Source of the DNA: CAINVV01 sp963663005
Lineage (GTDB): Bacteria; Bacteroidota; Bacteroidia; Bacteroidales; Prolixibacteraceae
Reading direction: 5' to 3'
NCBI GenBank assembly: GCA_963663005.2
Contig: CAXXHH010000010.1
Coordinates: 372,001-436,000 of the forward strand
DNA: 64,000 nucleotides
Made by a program: the position numbers and the translations under genes. The notes beneath the pieces were generated by a model that saw nothing but the letters and a program-made list of their open reading frames with translations, made no database searches and had not been told where the DNA came from. This document shows, in pieces, positions 53,347-62,921 of the stretch (position 1 is its first letter; each line of letters starts with the position of its first letter).

Positions 53347-54672
53347 ATGACAGCTTTTAAAGGTAACAAAGAGTATTTCCCAGGTATTGATCAGATTCAA
53401 TACGAAGGACCACAATCAAAAAATCCGATGGCATTCAAATATTATGATGCCAACAAAGTAGTTTTAGGAAAATCCATGAAAGAGTATCTCCGCTTTGCGG
53501 TAGCCTACTGGCACACTTTCTGTGGAGATGGCGGCGACCCGTTCGGTCCGGGTACGCAAATTTTTCCTTGGGTCGGCGCTGCTGATAAGATGACAGCAGC
53601 AAAAGAAAGAATGGATGCAGCTTTCGAGTTTATCAGCAAAATCGGAGCTCCATTTTATTGTTTCCACGATACCGATGTCGTAGGCGATGGTACTGTTTTC
53701 GAAATTGAACAACGCCTGGCAAACATGATCGACTTTGCCAAAGAACGGCAGAATGCTACCGGCATCCAATTATTATGGGGTACTGCCAACGTATTCTCCA
53801 ATCCACGTTATATGAACGGTGCATCTACCAATCCGGATTTCAACGTCTTAGCCAATGCTGCAGTCCAGGTAAAAAACGCCATGGAAGCAACAATCGCGTT
53901 GGGTGGCACAAACTATGTATTCTGGGGCGGACGTGAAGGATACATGAGCCTCCACAATACGGATACCAAACGGGAACTGGAGCACATGGGGAAATTCCTT
54001 GCCACTGCCCGCGATCATGCGCGGAAACTTGGTTTTAAAGGAACCTTCCTGATCGAACCAAAACCGATGGAGCCAATGAAACATCAATACGATTTTGATA
54101 CGCAAACAGTTATCGGTTTTTTGAAAGCGCATGGTTTGGAAAATGATTTCAAATTGAATATTGAAGTAAACCACGCTACACTGGCCGGTCATACTTTTGC
54201 CCATGAATTGAGATTTGCCCGCGATAACGGAATGTTCGGCTCAATCGACGCCAACAAAGGTGATTATCAAAACGGATGGGATACCGATGAGTTTCCAACA
54301 AATATCTACGAAGTAACCGAGGCTATGATCGAAATCATTCAGGCCGGCGGATTCACGAACGGTGGAATTAATTTTGATGCCAAAACCAGACGTAATTCTA
54401 CTGATATGGAAGATATTTTCCTTGCCCATATCGGCGGAATGGATGTATTTGCCCGTTCATTGGTGATCGCTGATAAGTTGTTAAAAGACTCCAATTATCT
54501 GAAGTTGAAAGCCAATCGTTATGCCTCTTACGACTCAGGCAAGGGTGCAGAATATGAAGCCGGAAAACTAAATCTGAACGATTTGTACGCTATTGCCAAA
54601 GAAGTTGGCGAACCGAAACAAATCAGCGGCAAGCAGGAAATGCTGGAGCAAATAATCAACAGCTACATCTGA
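53347..54672 (+). CDS. xylA: Xylose isomerase
   Basis: A 441-aa class II xylose isomerase (longer N-terminal form). Active-site segments: FYCFHDTDVV with the catalytic His, FWGGREGYMSLHNTD, LIEPKPMEPMKHQYDFD, NIEVNHATLAGHTF and the metal ligands in GSIDANKGD. It converts D-xylose to D-xylulose. Followed by xylE after 4 bp. Confidence 0.97.
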   Translation: MTAFKGNKEYFPGIDQIQYEGPQSKNPMAFKYYDANKVVLGKSMKEYLRFAVAYWHTFCGDGGDPFGPGTQIFPWVGAADKMTAAKERMDAAFEFISKIGAPFYCFHDTDVVGDGTVFEIEQRLANMIDFAKERQNATGIQLLWGTANVFSNPRYMNGASTNPDFNVLANAAVQVKNAMEATIALGGTNYVFWGGREGYMSLHNTDTKRELEHMGKFLATARDHARKLGFKGTFLIEPKPMEPMKHQYDFDTQTVIGFLKAHGLENDFKLNIEVNHATLAGHTFAHELRFARDNGMFGSIDANKGDYQNGWDTDEFPTNIYEVTEAMIEIIQAGGFTNGGINFDAKTRRNSTDMEDIFLAHIGGMDVFARSLVIADKLLKDSNYLKLKANRYASYDSGKGAEYEAGKLNLNDLYAIAKEVGEPKQISGKQEMLEQIINSYI

Positions 54673-54676
54673 TTGT

Positions 54677-56062
54677 ATGAAGCAACATAATTCAATGTAT
54701 GTGGTCGGAATAACCATGGTGGCCACATTGGGAGGACTCTTGTTCGGCTACGATACTGCCGTAATTTCGGGCGCCGAGAAATCGATTCAGCTATATCTAA
54801 TCAAGGGATTAGGACTCGGTTCTCTGGCGCATGGCGCAACCATCTCCAGCGCCCTGATCGGCTGTATCATCGGCGGCATGCTATCCGGACTCGCCGCGTC
54901 AAAGCTTGGACGCAAACGATCGCTGATGCTTTCGGCCGTGCTTTTCTTCATATCCGCACTCGGATCGGGCTGGCCGGAAACATTGTTCTTTACCAAGGGC
55001 GAGCCCACCATGGGACTTCTTCTCATGTTTAACTTCTACCGCATCATTGGTGGTATCGGTGTCGGAATAGCTTCGGCCGTATGTCCGATGTATATCGGTG
55101 AAATCGCTCCTGCCGAAATTCGCGGACGGCTGGTTTCATTCAACCAGTTTGCCATCATCTTCGGAATGTTGGTTGTATATTTTGTCAATTATGGGATAGC
55201 CCATGGACAAACACTGGAATGGATCAACACAATCGGATGGCGCTGGATGTTCACCTCTGCCGCTATCCCATCCGGTATTTTTGCCCTGCTTTTATTTTTC
55301 GTTCCGGAGACTCCCCGGTTTTTGGCTCTGCACAACCATGATAGCCAGGCGCTTTCGATCCTGACAAAAATCAACGGCAAAGAGAAAGCCGTTGCGATCC
55401 TGAAAGAAATCAGAACATCCGTGGAAGCCTCCTCCGAAAAGCTTTTCGCCTATGGGAAGACCGTGATAATCATCGGGATACTCCTTTCGGTTTTTCAGCA
55501 GTTTGTAGGTATTAACGTTGCGCTCTATTACGCTCCCAGAATCTTCGAAAGTATGGGTGCAGCAAAGGATGCTTCCATGCTTCAGACAGTTGTCATGGGA
55601 TTGGTGAACGTCCTCTTTACCGTTCTTGCCATTGCTACCGTGGATAAATATGGCCGCAAACCACTGCTGATGATTGGTTCTATCGGTATGGCAGTCGGTA
55701 TGTTTGCCATTGGAGGATTGGCATTTATGAAGGTGATCGGCATCAGTACGTTGATTTTTATTATCATCTATACCGCATCCTTCATGATGTCTTGGGGACC
55801 GATATGCTGGGTGCTTATCTCTGAAATATTCCCGAATAAAATCAGAGGTGGAGCCATCGCAATCGCGGTAGCGTCGCAGTGGGCCGCTAATTATTTCATC
55901 TCCTCCACCTATCCCGCTATGATGGAATTCAGCGGTGGGGTAACCTATTGCTTCTACGGAGTCATGAGTTTGCTCTCTTTCCTTTTCGTCTGGAAAATGG
56001 TTCCAGAAACGAAGGGAAAGACACTCGAAGCGATGGAAGGCCTCTGGCTGAAGAAAAAATAA
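54677..56062 (+). CDS. xylE: MFS sugar:H+ symporter, probable D-xylose transporter
   Basis: A 461-aa inner-membrane protein with 12 transmembrane segments. Sugar-porter signatures: GGLLFGYDTAVISGA, LGRKRSLML, PMYIGEIAPAEIRGRLV, FQQFVGINVALYYAP, DKYGRKPLL and the terminal PETKGKTLE. Its operon position after xylA marks it as the xylose importer. A terminator follows at 56068. Confidence 0.92.
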   Translation: MKQHNSMYVVGITMVATLGGLLFGYDTAVISGAEKSIQLYLIKGLGLGSLAHGATISSALIGCIIGGMLSGLAASKLGRKRSLMLSAVLFFISALGSGWPETLFFTKGEPTMGLLLMFNFYRIIGGIGVGIASAVCPMYIGEIAPAEIRGRLVSFNQFAIIFGMLVVYFVNYGIAHGQTLEWINTIGWRWMFTSAAIPSGIFALLLFFVPETPRFLALHNHDSQALSILTKINGKEKAVAILKEIRTSVEASSEKLFAYGKTVIIIGILLSVFQQFVGINVALYYAPRIFESMGAAKDASMLQTVVMGLVNVLFTVLAIATVDKYGRKPLLMIGSIGMAVGMFAIGGLAFMKVIGISTLIFIIIYTASFMMSWGPICWVLISEIFPNKIRGGAIAIAVASQWAANYFISSTYPAMMEFSGGVTYCFYGVMSLLSFLFVWKMVPETKGKTLEAMEGLWLKKK

Positions 56063-56067
56063 AAATA

Positions 56068-56106
56068 AAAAAACGGACGGACTCAAAAGGCTGTCCGTTT
56101 TTTTTA
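56068..56106 (+). terminator. Terminator of the xyl operon
   Basis: Stem ACGGAC/GTCCGT (56073-56078 and 56093-56098), extended inward by a G-U and a G-C pair and outward by A-T pairs, then a run of eight T, shortly after the xylE stop. Confidence 0.88.
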
Positions 56107-56117
56107 GAATATTATTG

Positions 56118-56125
56118 TACTTTTG
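56118..56125 (+). promoter_or_regulatory. -7 box before the metal-transport operon
   Basis: TACTTTTG, a match to TAnnTTTG. Transcription would start near 56132 and leave a 5' leader of about 124 nt. Confidence 0.55.
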
Positions 56126-56163
56126 TTGCGCTGAAAATAGAAACCATTTATATGGAAGAAGGC

Positions 56164-56255
56164 TCGAGTAGAAACCAAATATTTATCCTGACTTAGTCGG
56201 GAAGCTCGACCTGTGTCCCGCCTCCTGCTAACTCAAAAAAGCAAAGGAGGCTTGT
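56164..56255 (+). promoter_or_regulatory. Structured leader with a covered Shine-Dalgarno sequence
   Basis: The leader can fold into three parts. TCGAG (56164-56168) pairs with CTCGA (56205-56209); inside lies a hairpin TCCTGAC-TTA-GTCGGGA (56186-56202); then GCCTCCT (56220-56226) pairs with AGGAGGC (56245-56251). The last stem holds the Shine-Dalgarno AAAGGAGG five bases before ATG 56256. This is a plausible metal-responsive or translation-controlling RNA; it does not match the M-box or yybP-ykoY consensus that I know. Confidence 0.45.
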
Positions 56256-57534
56256 ATGACTTCAACAGTCCCATTTTTTTTAAGCCGTATTGTAGGTGCC
56301 AAAGTTTTTGGCCCCGAAGGTTATTTTATTGGTTTAGTTAAGGATTTACTACTAAGTTCCGAACTCTCAACCAACCAGGAGACTCTGGAAAAACCTGTTG
56401 TTCACGGCATTACATTGCAAATCAACAAAGAAATCAAACATTTTTCTTTCGATTACTTCGATGTCTCGAAGAAAAAAGGAAAACTATTTGTCGTTTGCAA
56501 TAAACTGGAAGAAATACCGGAAGAGAAGAGAGACGTAAGTATACCGTTGGCGGCGTTGGTAATGGACAAGCAAATCGTTGACCTGAACGGCAGAAAGGTT
56601 GTACGGGTTAATGATGTAAGGCTGGCAACGATCAACAATATCACCTATGCAATTGCCGTAGACGTCGGTATCGAAGGTCTGCTCAGAAGAATAGGCATCG
56701 CCACTCCCCTGAAATTTTTGTTTTCACTTATCAATTCGAGTCTGCCTGCAAAATTCATCTCCTGGGACGATATGGAGGCGATTGATTACTCTAACCTGAG
56801 TATCAAGCTTACCTCTACCTACTCCAAACTCAACACATTACACCCATCCGACCTGGCAGATATCATCGAAGATTTGGATAATCGTTCAAGACAGTCGGTC
56901 TTCCTGGCACTGGACGAAGAAATGGCTGCCGATGTGCTCGAAGAGATGGAACCAAAGGCCCAGATAAAGATTATCGAAGGCATGTCGGTTGAAAAGATCG
57001 CTGATGTTTTGGAAAAAATGCCTGCCAATGAAGCTGCCGACATTCTCGATTCACTGGAAGAAGAAAGAGCCGAATTGCTTCTCAACGAGATGGAGGCTGA
57101 ATCATCTTCTGAAGTCCGCGAACTTCTGGAATACGAAGACAACGAGGTGGGAAGTATCATGACCACAGAGGTTTTGGCCTTCGATCAGGACACCACTATT
57201 GCCACCGTACTTCAGGATATCATGCTCAATAAGCCCGAGATCGATTCGATGTTCGGATTCTTTGTCGTTAATACGAATAATGAGTTAATCGCCACTTTCT
57301 ATTTCCGGGATCTCCTCGTTTTCTGATCCATCCGTCAAGATTTCTGAAATAATGAATGACGACCCGATCTTCCTTTACGATGAACAAAAAATGGATGACG
57401 TTGCTGAGCTGGTCTCCAAATACAATCTTCTGGCTATTCCCGTCGTGAACAAAACCAACCAGCTGGAAGGGATGGTTGTGATTCACGATGTCATCGAAGA
57501 TTTGCTGAACAAAAGAAAGACAAATAAAAAATAG
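56256..57534 (+). pseudogene. MgtE-type cytoplasmic domain + CBS pair protein, one frameshift
   Basis: The first frame (to 57326) holds a PRC-barrel-like N-terminal part (GAKVFGPEGYFIGLVKDLLL), an MgtE N domain rich in repeats (HPSDLADIIEDLDNR, LEEMEPKAQIKIIEGM, LEKMPANEAADILDSL) and the first CBS domain (GSIMTTEVLAF). The second frame (57352-57534) holds the second CBS domain. Removing one T from TTTT at 57319-57322 gives RDLLVSDPSVKISEIMNDDP and a protein of about 425 residues. There is no transmembrane domain, so it is a soluble regulatory subunit, in MgtE a Mg2+ sensor. It is followed by the NRAMP gene after 11 bp, which it probably gates. Confidence 0.8.
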
Positions 57535-57545
57535 GGAACTCAGGT

Positions 57546-58802
57546 ATGTTCAAAGACAAAAGAAGAAGAAGGACGCTGCTCCAACGACTCGCCATTTTCA
57601 TGGCAATCCTTGGTCCCGGAATTATTACCGGAAGCGTCGATAACGATGCCGGCGGAATTACCGTTTATTCGGTTGCCGGAGCTGTGTACGGGTACAACCT
57701 CATCTGGACTCTGATTCCCTCATTTCTTGTACTGATTGTCATTCAGGAGATGAATGCCCGAATGGGGATTGTGACAGGCAAAGGTCTCGCCGATCTTATC
57801 AGGGAAAATGCTGGTGTAAAAATCACATTCTTTATTTTCATCGGATTGCTGATTGCCGACATCGATAATACAACTACTGAGTTTGCCGGTGTGGCCGGAA
57901 GTATGGAGGTCTTCCATGTGAGTAAATATATCTCAGTACCTATCGTCGGATTTTTAGTCTGGATTCTTGTCGTAAAAGGAACCTATAAAATTGCCGAACG
58001 AATTTTTCTGGTGTTTAGCGTCTCCCTGCTGACTTACGTAATCTCAGCAATCCTGGGCAAACCGCACTGGGCTGAAATCGGCCATAGCATCATCCACCCA
58101 AGTTTTCCTGTTAACGGACAGAGTCTGGCAATGGTCATCGGAATTATCGGTACAACCATAGCCCCCTGGATGCAGTTCTATATGCAGTCGTCCGTTATTG
58201 AAAAAGGCTTAAAGATGAAAAACTACAAATACACAATGGTGGATATCATCGTAGGATGCATAGCCACTGTAGTTGTAGCTTTTTTTATCATGGTTGCATG
58301 CGCAAGCACACTCAATGCAAATGGAATTGTAGTAGAAGAAGCAAAAGATGCAGCGCTGGCGCTGGAGCCGCTTGCAGGCCAATTCTCATCTCAGGTTTTT
58401 GCCTTCGGACTGTTCGTCGCTTCGATCTTCTCGGCAACGATATTGCCACTGGCAACTGCCTTTTATGTCTGCGAAGCGTTTGGTTTCGAGGCAGGCATTG
58501 ATAAAAAATGGGATGAAGCACCCGAATTTTATGTGCTTTACACCTCTATTCTATTCATTTCGGCATGTATCATTCTGATACCAAATGCCCCGCTGATATC
58601 GATTACACTGGCGACTCAGGTAATAAACGGATTACTTTTGCCTGTTGTTTTGGTCTGTATGATTTTACTTGTGAATAACAAGAAAATCATGGGTGCATAT
58701 GTAAATAAACCTTTTAACAATATCGTTGGATGGGGCACCGTTATCGTACTTGTTGTCTTATCAACCATGTATCTCCTATCCCCTGTTCTAAAATTGTTCT
58801 GA
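57546..58802 (+). CDS. NRAMP-family divalent metal transporter, atypical (NRMT-like)
   Basis: A 418-aa membrane protein with about 11 hydrophobic segments and the SLC11/NRAMP fold. The TM1 motif reads GPGIITGSVDNDAGG (Asp32) where canonical MntH has DPGN, and the TM6 motif is TIAPWMQFY (Ala206-Pro207-Trp208) in place of MPH. Loss of the TM6 Met matches the NRAMP-related Mg2+ transporters as I remember them. The preceding gene encodes an MgtE-like Mg2+-sensing domain, supporting Mg2+ as substrate, though Mn2+ cannot be excluded. A terminator follows. Confidence 0.85.
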   Translation: MFKDKRRRRTLLQRLAIFMAILGPGIITGSVDNDAGGITVYSVAGAVYGYNLIWTLIPSFLVLIVIQEMNARMGIVTGKGLADLIRENAGVKITFFIFIGLLIADIDNTTTEFAGVAGSMEVFHVSKYISVPIVGFLVWILVVKGTYKIAERIFLVFSVSLLTYVISAILGKPHWAEIGHSIIHPSFPVNGQSLAMVIGIIGTTIAPWMQFYMQSSVIEKGLKMKNYKYTMVDIIVGCIATVVVAFFIMVACASTLNANGIVVEEAKDAALALEPLAGQFSSQVFAFGLFVASIFSATILPLATAFYVCEAFGFEAGIDKKWDEAPEFYVLYTSILFISACIILIPNAPLISITLATQVINGLLLPVVLVCMILLVNNKKIMGAYVNKPFNNIVGWGTVIVLVVLSTMYLLSPVLKLF

Positions 58803-58861
58803 CTTCAAAAAGAGAATCCGGATAATTTTGCAGCGAATTTCAGCCCTACTCATTGAAATCT

Positions 58862-58912
58862 GAAGGCGGTCGTTTTTTCTCACTGGGTGAGAAAGACGAC
58901 CGCTTTATTTGC
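58862..58912 (+). terminator. Terminator after the NRAMP gene
   Basis: Stem GCGGTCGT/ACGACCGC (58866-58873 and 58896-58903) with an inner TTTCTCA/TGAGAAA pairing, followed by TTTATTTG. The rest of the 303-bp gap 58803-59105 shows only AT-rich sequence and the promoter box at 59026. Confidence 0.75.
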
Positions 58913-59025
58913 GAACCTAAGTCATTATAAGTGAATACGTCTCATTTTCACTGAGCGAAAACGGGGTTCGGATGAAAGTTCCCATATTTATGCTGAATCA
59001 GTTTTTATTTTGAATTTGGTGTGTT

Positions 59026-59033
59026 TAGATTTG
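59026..59033 (+). promoter_or_regulatory. -7 box of the 59106 lipoprotein gene
   Basis: TAGATTTG, identical to the -7 box of the left-edge lipoprotein, 72 bp before ATG 59106. No TTG at -33 and no ATAGCCC element. Confidence 0.5.
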
Positions 59034-59105
59034 GATTATGAATTAGTTGGAAATCGTTTTTGAAAATTAGTATAAATCCATATTTAATCCTTAAAAAGTA
59101 ACAAA

Positions 59106-60164
59106 ATGAAAAACGTCGCAATCAGATTATCCGGAATTTTTCTTGTGATTATTCTGTTTCTTAGTTGCACTAAGACAGAAACTTCCACAACTCCGGCTGC
59201 GCTAAAAGATGCTCTGTCTGTCAGTGCTCAGAACTTAAACACAGCCATGACAGACATCGTTAGTTCCCAGGCTTTTCAATTGCTATCCGTAAGTTCGGGA
59301 ACAACGTTAAAGTCTGCTACAGTTTACACGTCAAACATTCCATTGGATCTCGTTAAAGGAGTGTACGATTACAAGCCATTAAAGACAGCTGCAAGCAGAA
59401 GCTATCCGCTCATCCAGTTCTTTACCAAGACTGCAGCAACCAGCAATATGGTTGTAAACATGCCTCTCAAAAAATTGCAGGATCCCCGCAATCTGAGAAC
59501 TTACCTGACGGCAGATTCCGCTCTGACGAACAATTTCTCTATGACTGTTACTGATTATCACAACAATTACAACAGCTATCACGACTACGATTATGTAAAT
59601 GTCGCTAATATCAGCATTGACAAAACAGCAGCGGGAAGTCTGAATATCAAATCACTGGTAAGTCCAACTACCGGAACCCAGTATGCTTCACAATTTGCAT
59701 TCGCCAATGGTTACACAGCTAAATACGCTTACACTTCAGGTGACACAATTGTTTCCAGCTTTACAATTGTAAAAGGAACTAGCACACTGTATCAGGAAAA
59801 AACGCTTACCATTAAGAAAGACACTGCAAAATTTGGTCGCGAGCATCAATATATTCTGACTATTGGCAATGTGAAGATTGTTCGGAAATCAAAGTCTACG
59901 GTCGAAGTTTATGTAAATAATGTTCTGCAGCCAAAGGCGACTGTTAAAGTTGTTGACTCAGAAGACGAAGAAGATACAGAGCATTCTATTTGCAAAAAAC
60001 GCGATCTTGAAATCACGTTCGAAGACGGTACTATCTCAACTATCTCATCACTTATCAGCAAATCAATAACAGACATTACAACCTTGTTCACTTCGCTTCA
60101 CGATGTCTATTTTGCAGCATACGTTGTGGATTGGATCTCGTACGATATATTCTATAAAAGATAA
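59106..60164 (+). CDS. Unrecognised lipoprotein
   Basis: A 352-aa protein with a type II signal peptide (SGIFLVIILFLSCTK, lipobox FLSC). The mature part is rich in Thr, Ser and Tyr, with helices first (ALKDALSVSAQNLNTAM) and beta-rich stretches later, plus an acidic loop VVDSEDEEDTEHS near residue 285. No family recognised. It is flanked by its own promoter and terminator, so it is monocistronic. Confidence 0.75.
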   Translation: MKNVAIRLSGIFLVIILFLSCTKTETSTTPAALKDALSVSAQNLNTAMTDIVSSQAFQLLSVSSGTTLKSATVYTSNIPLDLVKGVYDYKPLKTAASRSYPLIQFFTKTAATSNMVVNMPLKKLQDPRNLRTYLTADSALTNNFSMTVTDYHNNYNSYHDYDYVNVANISIDKTAAGSLNIKSLVSPTTGTQYASQFAFANGYTAKYAYTSGDTIVSSFTIVKGTSTLYQEKTLTIKKDTAKFGREHQYILTIGNVKIVRKSKSTVEVYVNNVLQPKATVKVVDSEDEEDTEHSICKKRDLEITFEDGTISTISSLISKSITDITTLFTSLHDVYFAAYVVDWISYDIFYKR

Positions 60165-60202
60165 TTTTTCTCAGTTTTTCACACTATTTTTTCGGTTTTC
60201 AG

Positions 60203-60242
60203 CTCCCGCATATGGTCGCCCGATCATTGCGGGAGTATTTTT
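60203..60242 (+). terminator. Terminator of the 59106 lipoprotein gene
   Basis: Stem CTCCCGCA/TGCGGGAG (60203-60210 and 60228-60235) with a 17-nt loop and TATTTTTTG following. Confidence 0.85.
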
Positions 60243-60264
60243 TGTTCATTGATTTACCCTTCAA

Positions 60265-61125
60265 TCACCTAAAATCGACGGAAGCAGGAACCTCGTCCAA
60301 GCCATAATATTCATGCTCTATTCTGTCGTTGTAAATTTTTACAATTCGCATTCCTGAAGGCGCCTTGCCTAACGGCTTTCCCAAGGCACTCGTAGTAATC
60401 AACTGGATCTGATTATATGTGCTCAATGCGTTATTATGGTAATGTCCAGAAAAAACAGCATCTACTTTGTGTGATTCAAAAAGAGAAAGATATTTTTTTC
60501 GACTCGCTGGTGCGATGTTTGAATAAGCTTCCTCTTCGTCTGGTGCGGTGTTGAAAAATGGATAATGGCAAAAAAGAATCCGATGGGTGGCCTTTCTGCC
60601 TTTGTCGAGTTCTTTGACCAACCACTTGAATTGCTTCTGTTCGTCGGGTTGCAAATCCACCTTTATGAGACTTGTATTGAAGCCGATTAAGACGGAGCCT
60701 TTGTGTGTAAATGCAAATTTATCAGGGCCAAAGTCTTTCTTGTATTTAGCAATGCTTTGCTTATCAGGAGTATTGCCAAGATCATGATTACCCGGAGTAT
60801 AATAAACCGGAATTCCGCGATCTATAGTTGAAGTAATACGCTTAAATTCATTAATCTGTGCATCAGACTTGGAACTGTGTACTAGATCACCTGTAATAAC
60901 CACAAAATCAGGCCTAAGCCTATTTATTGAGGCAACGGCCTTTTCATACAAAGCTGTTTCCTTCGCGAATCCGGCATTGTTTTCAAACATTCCAAACTGC
61001 GGATCCGTGATCTGAATAAAAAACCAGGGAGCGTTTTGACCTTTCTTTTGTGCAGAAGCGCTCCCGACACATAGTATCAGCGCCAGACTGAAGATTACCT
61101 TTTTGATTAACTCTTTGGTGTACAT
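60265..61125 (-). CDS. Exported calcineurin-like metallophosphoesterase
   Basis: A 286-aa protein with a signal peptide (SLALILCVGSASAQ). Dimetal phosphoesterase motifs in order: ITDPQFG (D-x-H variant with Gln), TGDLVHS, GNHDLG, CHYPF and GHYHNN. The Gln in the first motif is also seen in CSTP1-like family members. It would act in the periplasm on an unknown phosphoester. It sits next to two sulfatase genes on the same strand, so it may belong to a polysaccharide- or sulfate-related set. Confidence 0.88.
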   Translation of the reverse strand: MYTKELIKKVIFSLALILCVGSASAQKKGQNAPWFFIQITDPQFGMFENNAGFAKETALYEKAVASINRLRPDFVVITGDLVHSSKSDAQINEFKRITSTIDRGIPVYYTPGNHDLGNTPDKQSIAKYKKDFGPDKFAFTHKGSVLIGFNTSLIKVDLQPDEQKQFKWLVKELDKGRKATHRILFCHYPFFNTAPDEEEAYSNIAPASRKKYLSLFESHKVDAVFSGHYHNNALSTYNQIQLITTSALGKPLGKAPSGMRIVKIYNDRIEHEYYGLDEVPASVDFR

Positions 61126-61230
61126 CTTTTTGAAAGTTTAAGATTTGTAGAAATGTCATTGATACCTCTAGTAGGCGGGTCGAATCAGACTGTCATGTCG
61201 TTTCCATCGATCACAATGCGTATCAGGTTC

Positions 61231-62853
61231 TTATTTGCCAGTATTTTTAGTACCTCTTACCACTTCTTGCTTCCCAATATCTGGAATTTCATCTGCAAAA
61301 TTGCTATAAAATCCGCGAAGCTTCTCAATAATACTTAAATATTGTTCGCTTTTAACCTGGTTATTGATTTCGAGGGAATCAGATGTCCGGACAAAGAATT
61401 GGTCTCCAAACGCCCTGAAATCAAATTTCTTCGCATAACTGGTAGGATCGAGCATGATTCCCAACTTATAATCCCTGGTAATCACCGAAGCCTGCGACCA
61501 ACTTTCAGATACAAAATAGTCGCGTTTCATTGGTTTTCCCTTGATTAGAGTAGCAGCCATGGATTTCCCCTGAATCGGATGTTTCATTTTAGGCAATTTT
61601 AGTCCCAGCAATTCAACCAGAGTCGGATAAATATCAACAAGACTCACCAATTCACCACACCGCTTACCGTTTTGTTTGTTTCCAGGATACCTGATAATCA
61701 GTGGTATGTTCAGAATATCCTCGTAAACATTTTGACCAGCGGCAGACTTTTCAACCATTCCATGATTCCCAACAAAATCGCCATGATCTGATGTATAGAT
61801 CACGATAGTTTCGTCTATTATCCCTGCTTCTTCCAATGCTTTACATATTTCACCAACACAATGGTCGACTTCAGTCACAAGGGCATAATATGCTCCAATA
61901 TAATTGCGCCAAAGCTGCTCATCAGCAAATGCTTTATCAACATTCCAAACTTTATTACCCCCATTCCTGACCGACTGCATCATGGGTGGAATATTCTCTT
62001 TGGGTTCATAAAGACTTTCAGGTTTTCGTATTGAGCTTCCATTTTTTCGTCCATTTCCCCAGGCGGAAACATCATACATTTCCATATACCTTTTCTGTGG
62101 TGTATACGGTTGATGAGGCCTGTAGAAAGTTGCCCAGCAAAAAAAGGGCTTATCACTCTTAGCCTGATCCTTTATCATTTGAACTGTCAACGTGGTGGTG
62201 AAAGCCTCCATCGTCATTTTTTCAGGCAGGGCAGAAATTCTGGTACCCAAATCAGCCGTCGGGAACTTTGCATCACGCAAAGATGAACAAGGTGAACCTG
62301 TCCCGAATTCTGCAGACCAGTCCATCGCCAATTCCTTTGCATAACCATTTTTCTCCACCCACTCGGTATAGCTGTTTCCAGGTGTTTCATTGCACAAATG
62401 ACTTCGTTGCACCCCCCATCCAGCATCAACTGCCTCCGAAGTATGACGCTTTCCAAAGGCAAAGGTGTTATAATTATTTTGCTGAAAAACAGTCGCCAGG
62501 GAAACAACCTCCTTCATCACCTCTGATTTCTCTCCATTGGATAGCAAACCAAGGGTTCGGGGATATATTCCTGTCATCAGAGAGGATCTGGATGGGGCAC
62601 AAATCCCGGTTACGCAGTACGCCCGATCAAACACAACAGACTCTTTGGCGAGTTTATCCAGATTGGGCGTAATAACATCCGGATGGCCTTCAAAGCCCAT
62701 CACATCCTTATTGTGCTGATCGGAAAAAAGGATAATAACATTCGGCTTCTTTTTGGAATGACTTGCCGGATTGTTGCCTGCTGATGTAAACCCAGAGCCT
62801 GCGGTGATCACCGCTATTCCTCCTGTCACCAATTGAAAAGGAAATAGTCTCAT
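61231..62853 (-). CDS. Sulfatase, formylglycine type (S1 family)
   Basis: A 540-aa exported sulfatase. The formylglycine motif is C-A-P-S-R at Cys85 (GICAPSRSSLMTGIYPR) and the N-terminal metal site is IILFSDQHNKDVMG; later TSDHGDFVGNHGM supplies further ligands. It needs an anaerobic sulfatase-maturating enzyme or FGE, which is not in the window. ATG 62853 is used; a longer reading from 62892 precedes the signal-like start. It probably desulfates a host or algal glycan. Confidence 0.92.
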   Translation of the reverse strand: MRLFPFQLVTGGIAVITAGSGFTSAGNNPASHSKKKPNVIILFSDQHNKDVMGFEGHPDVITPNLDKLAKESVVFDRAYCVTGICAPSRSSLMTGIYPRTLGLLSNGEKSEVMKEVVSLATVFQQNNYNTFAFGKRHTSEAVDAGWGVQRSHLCNETPGNSYTEWVEKNGYAKELAMDWSAEFGTGSPCSSLRDAKFPTADLGTRISALPEKMTMEAFTTTLTVQMIKDQAKSDKPFFCWATFYRPHQPYTPQKRYMEMYDVSAWGNGRKNGSSIRKPESLYEPKENIPPMMQSVRNGGNKVWNVDKAFADEQLWRNYIGAYYALVTEVDHCVGEICKALEEAGIIDETIVIYTSDHGDFVGNHGMVEKSAAGQNVYEDILNIPLIIRYPGNKQNGKRCGELVSLVDIYPTLVELLGLKLPKMKHPIQGKSMAATLIKGKPMKRDYFVSESWSQASVITRDYKLGIMLDPTSYAKKFDFRAFGDQFFVRTSDSLEINNQVKSEQYLSIIEKLRGFYSNFADEIPDIGKQEVVRGTKNTGK

Positions 62854-62921
62854 TTTTATAAGTTTGTTATCTGTCAATTTATGCAAATTCAAGCCGCCCT
62901 CATACCCGTTCAGAGGATTAT

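Noticed and set aside
55292..56086. Long minus-strand open frame of 264 codons opposite xylE
   Set aside because: Rich in His, Asp and Cys as expected of an antisense frame; no motif, and xylE is certain.
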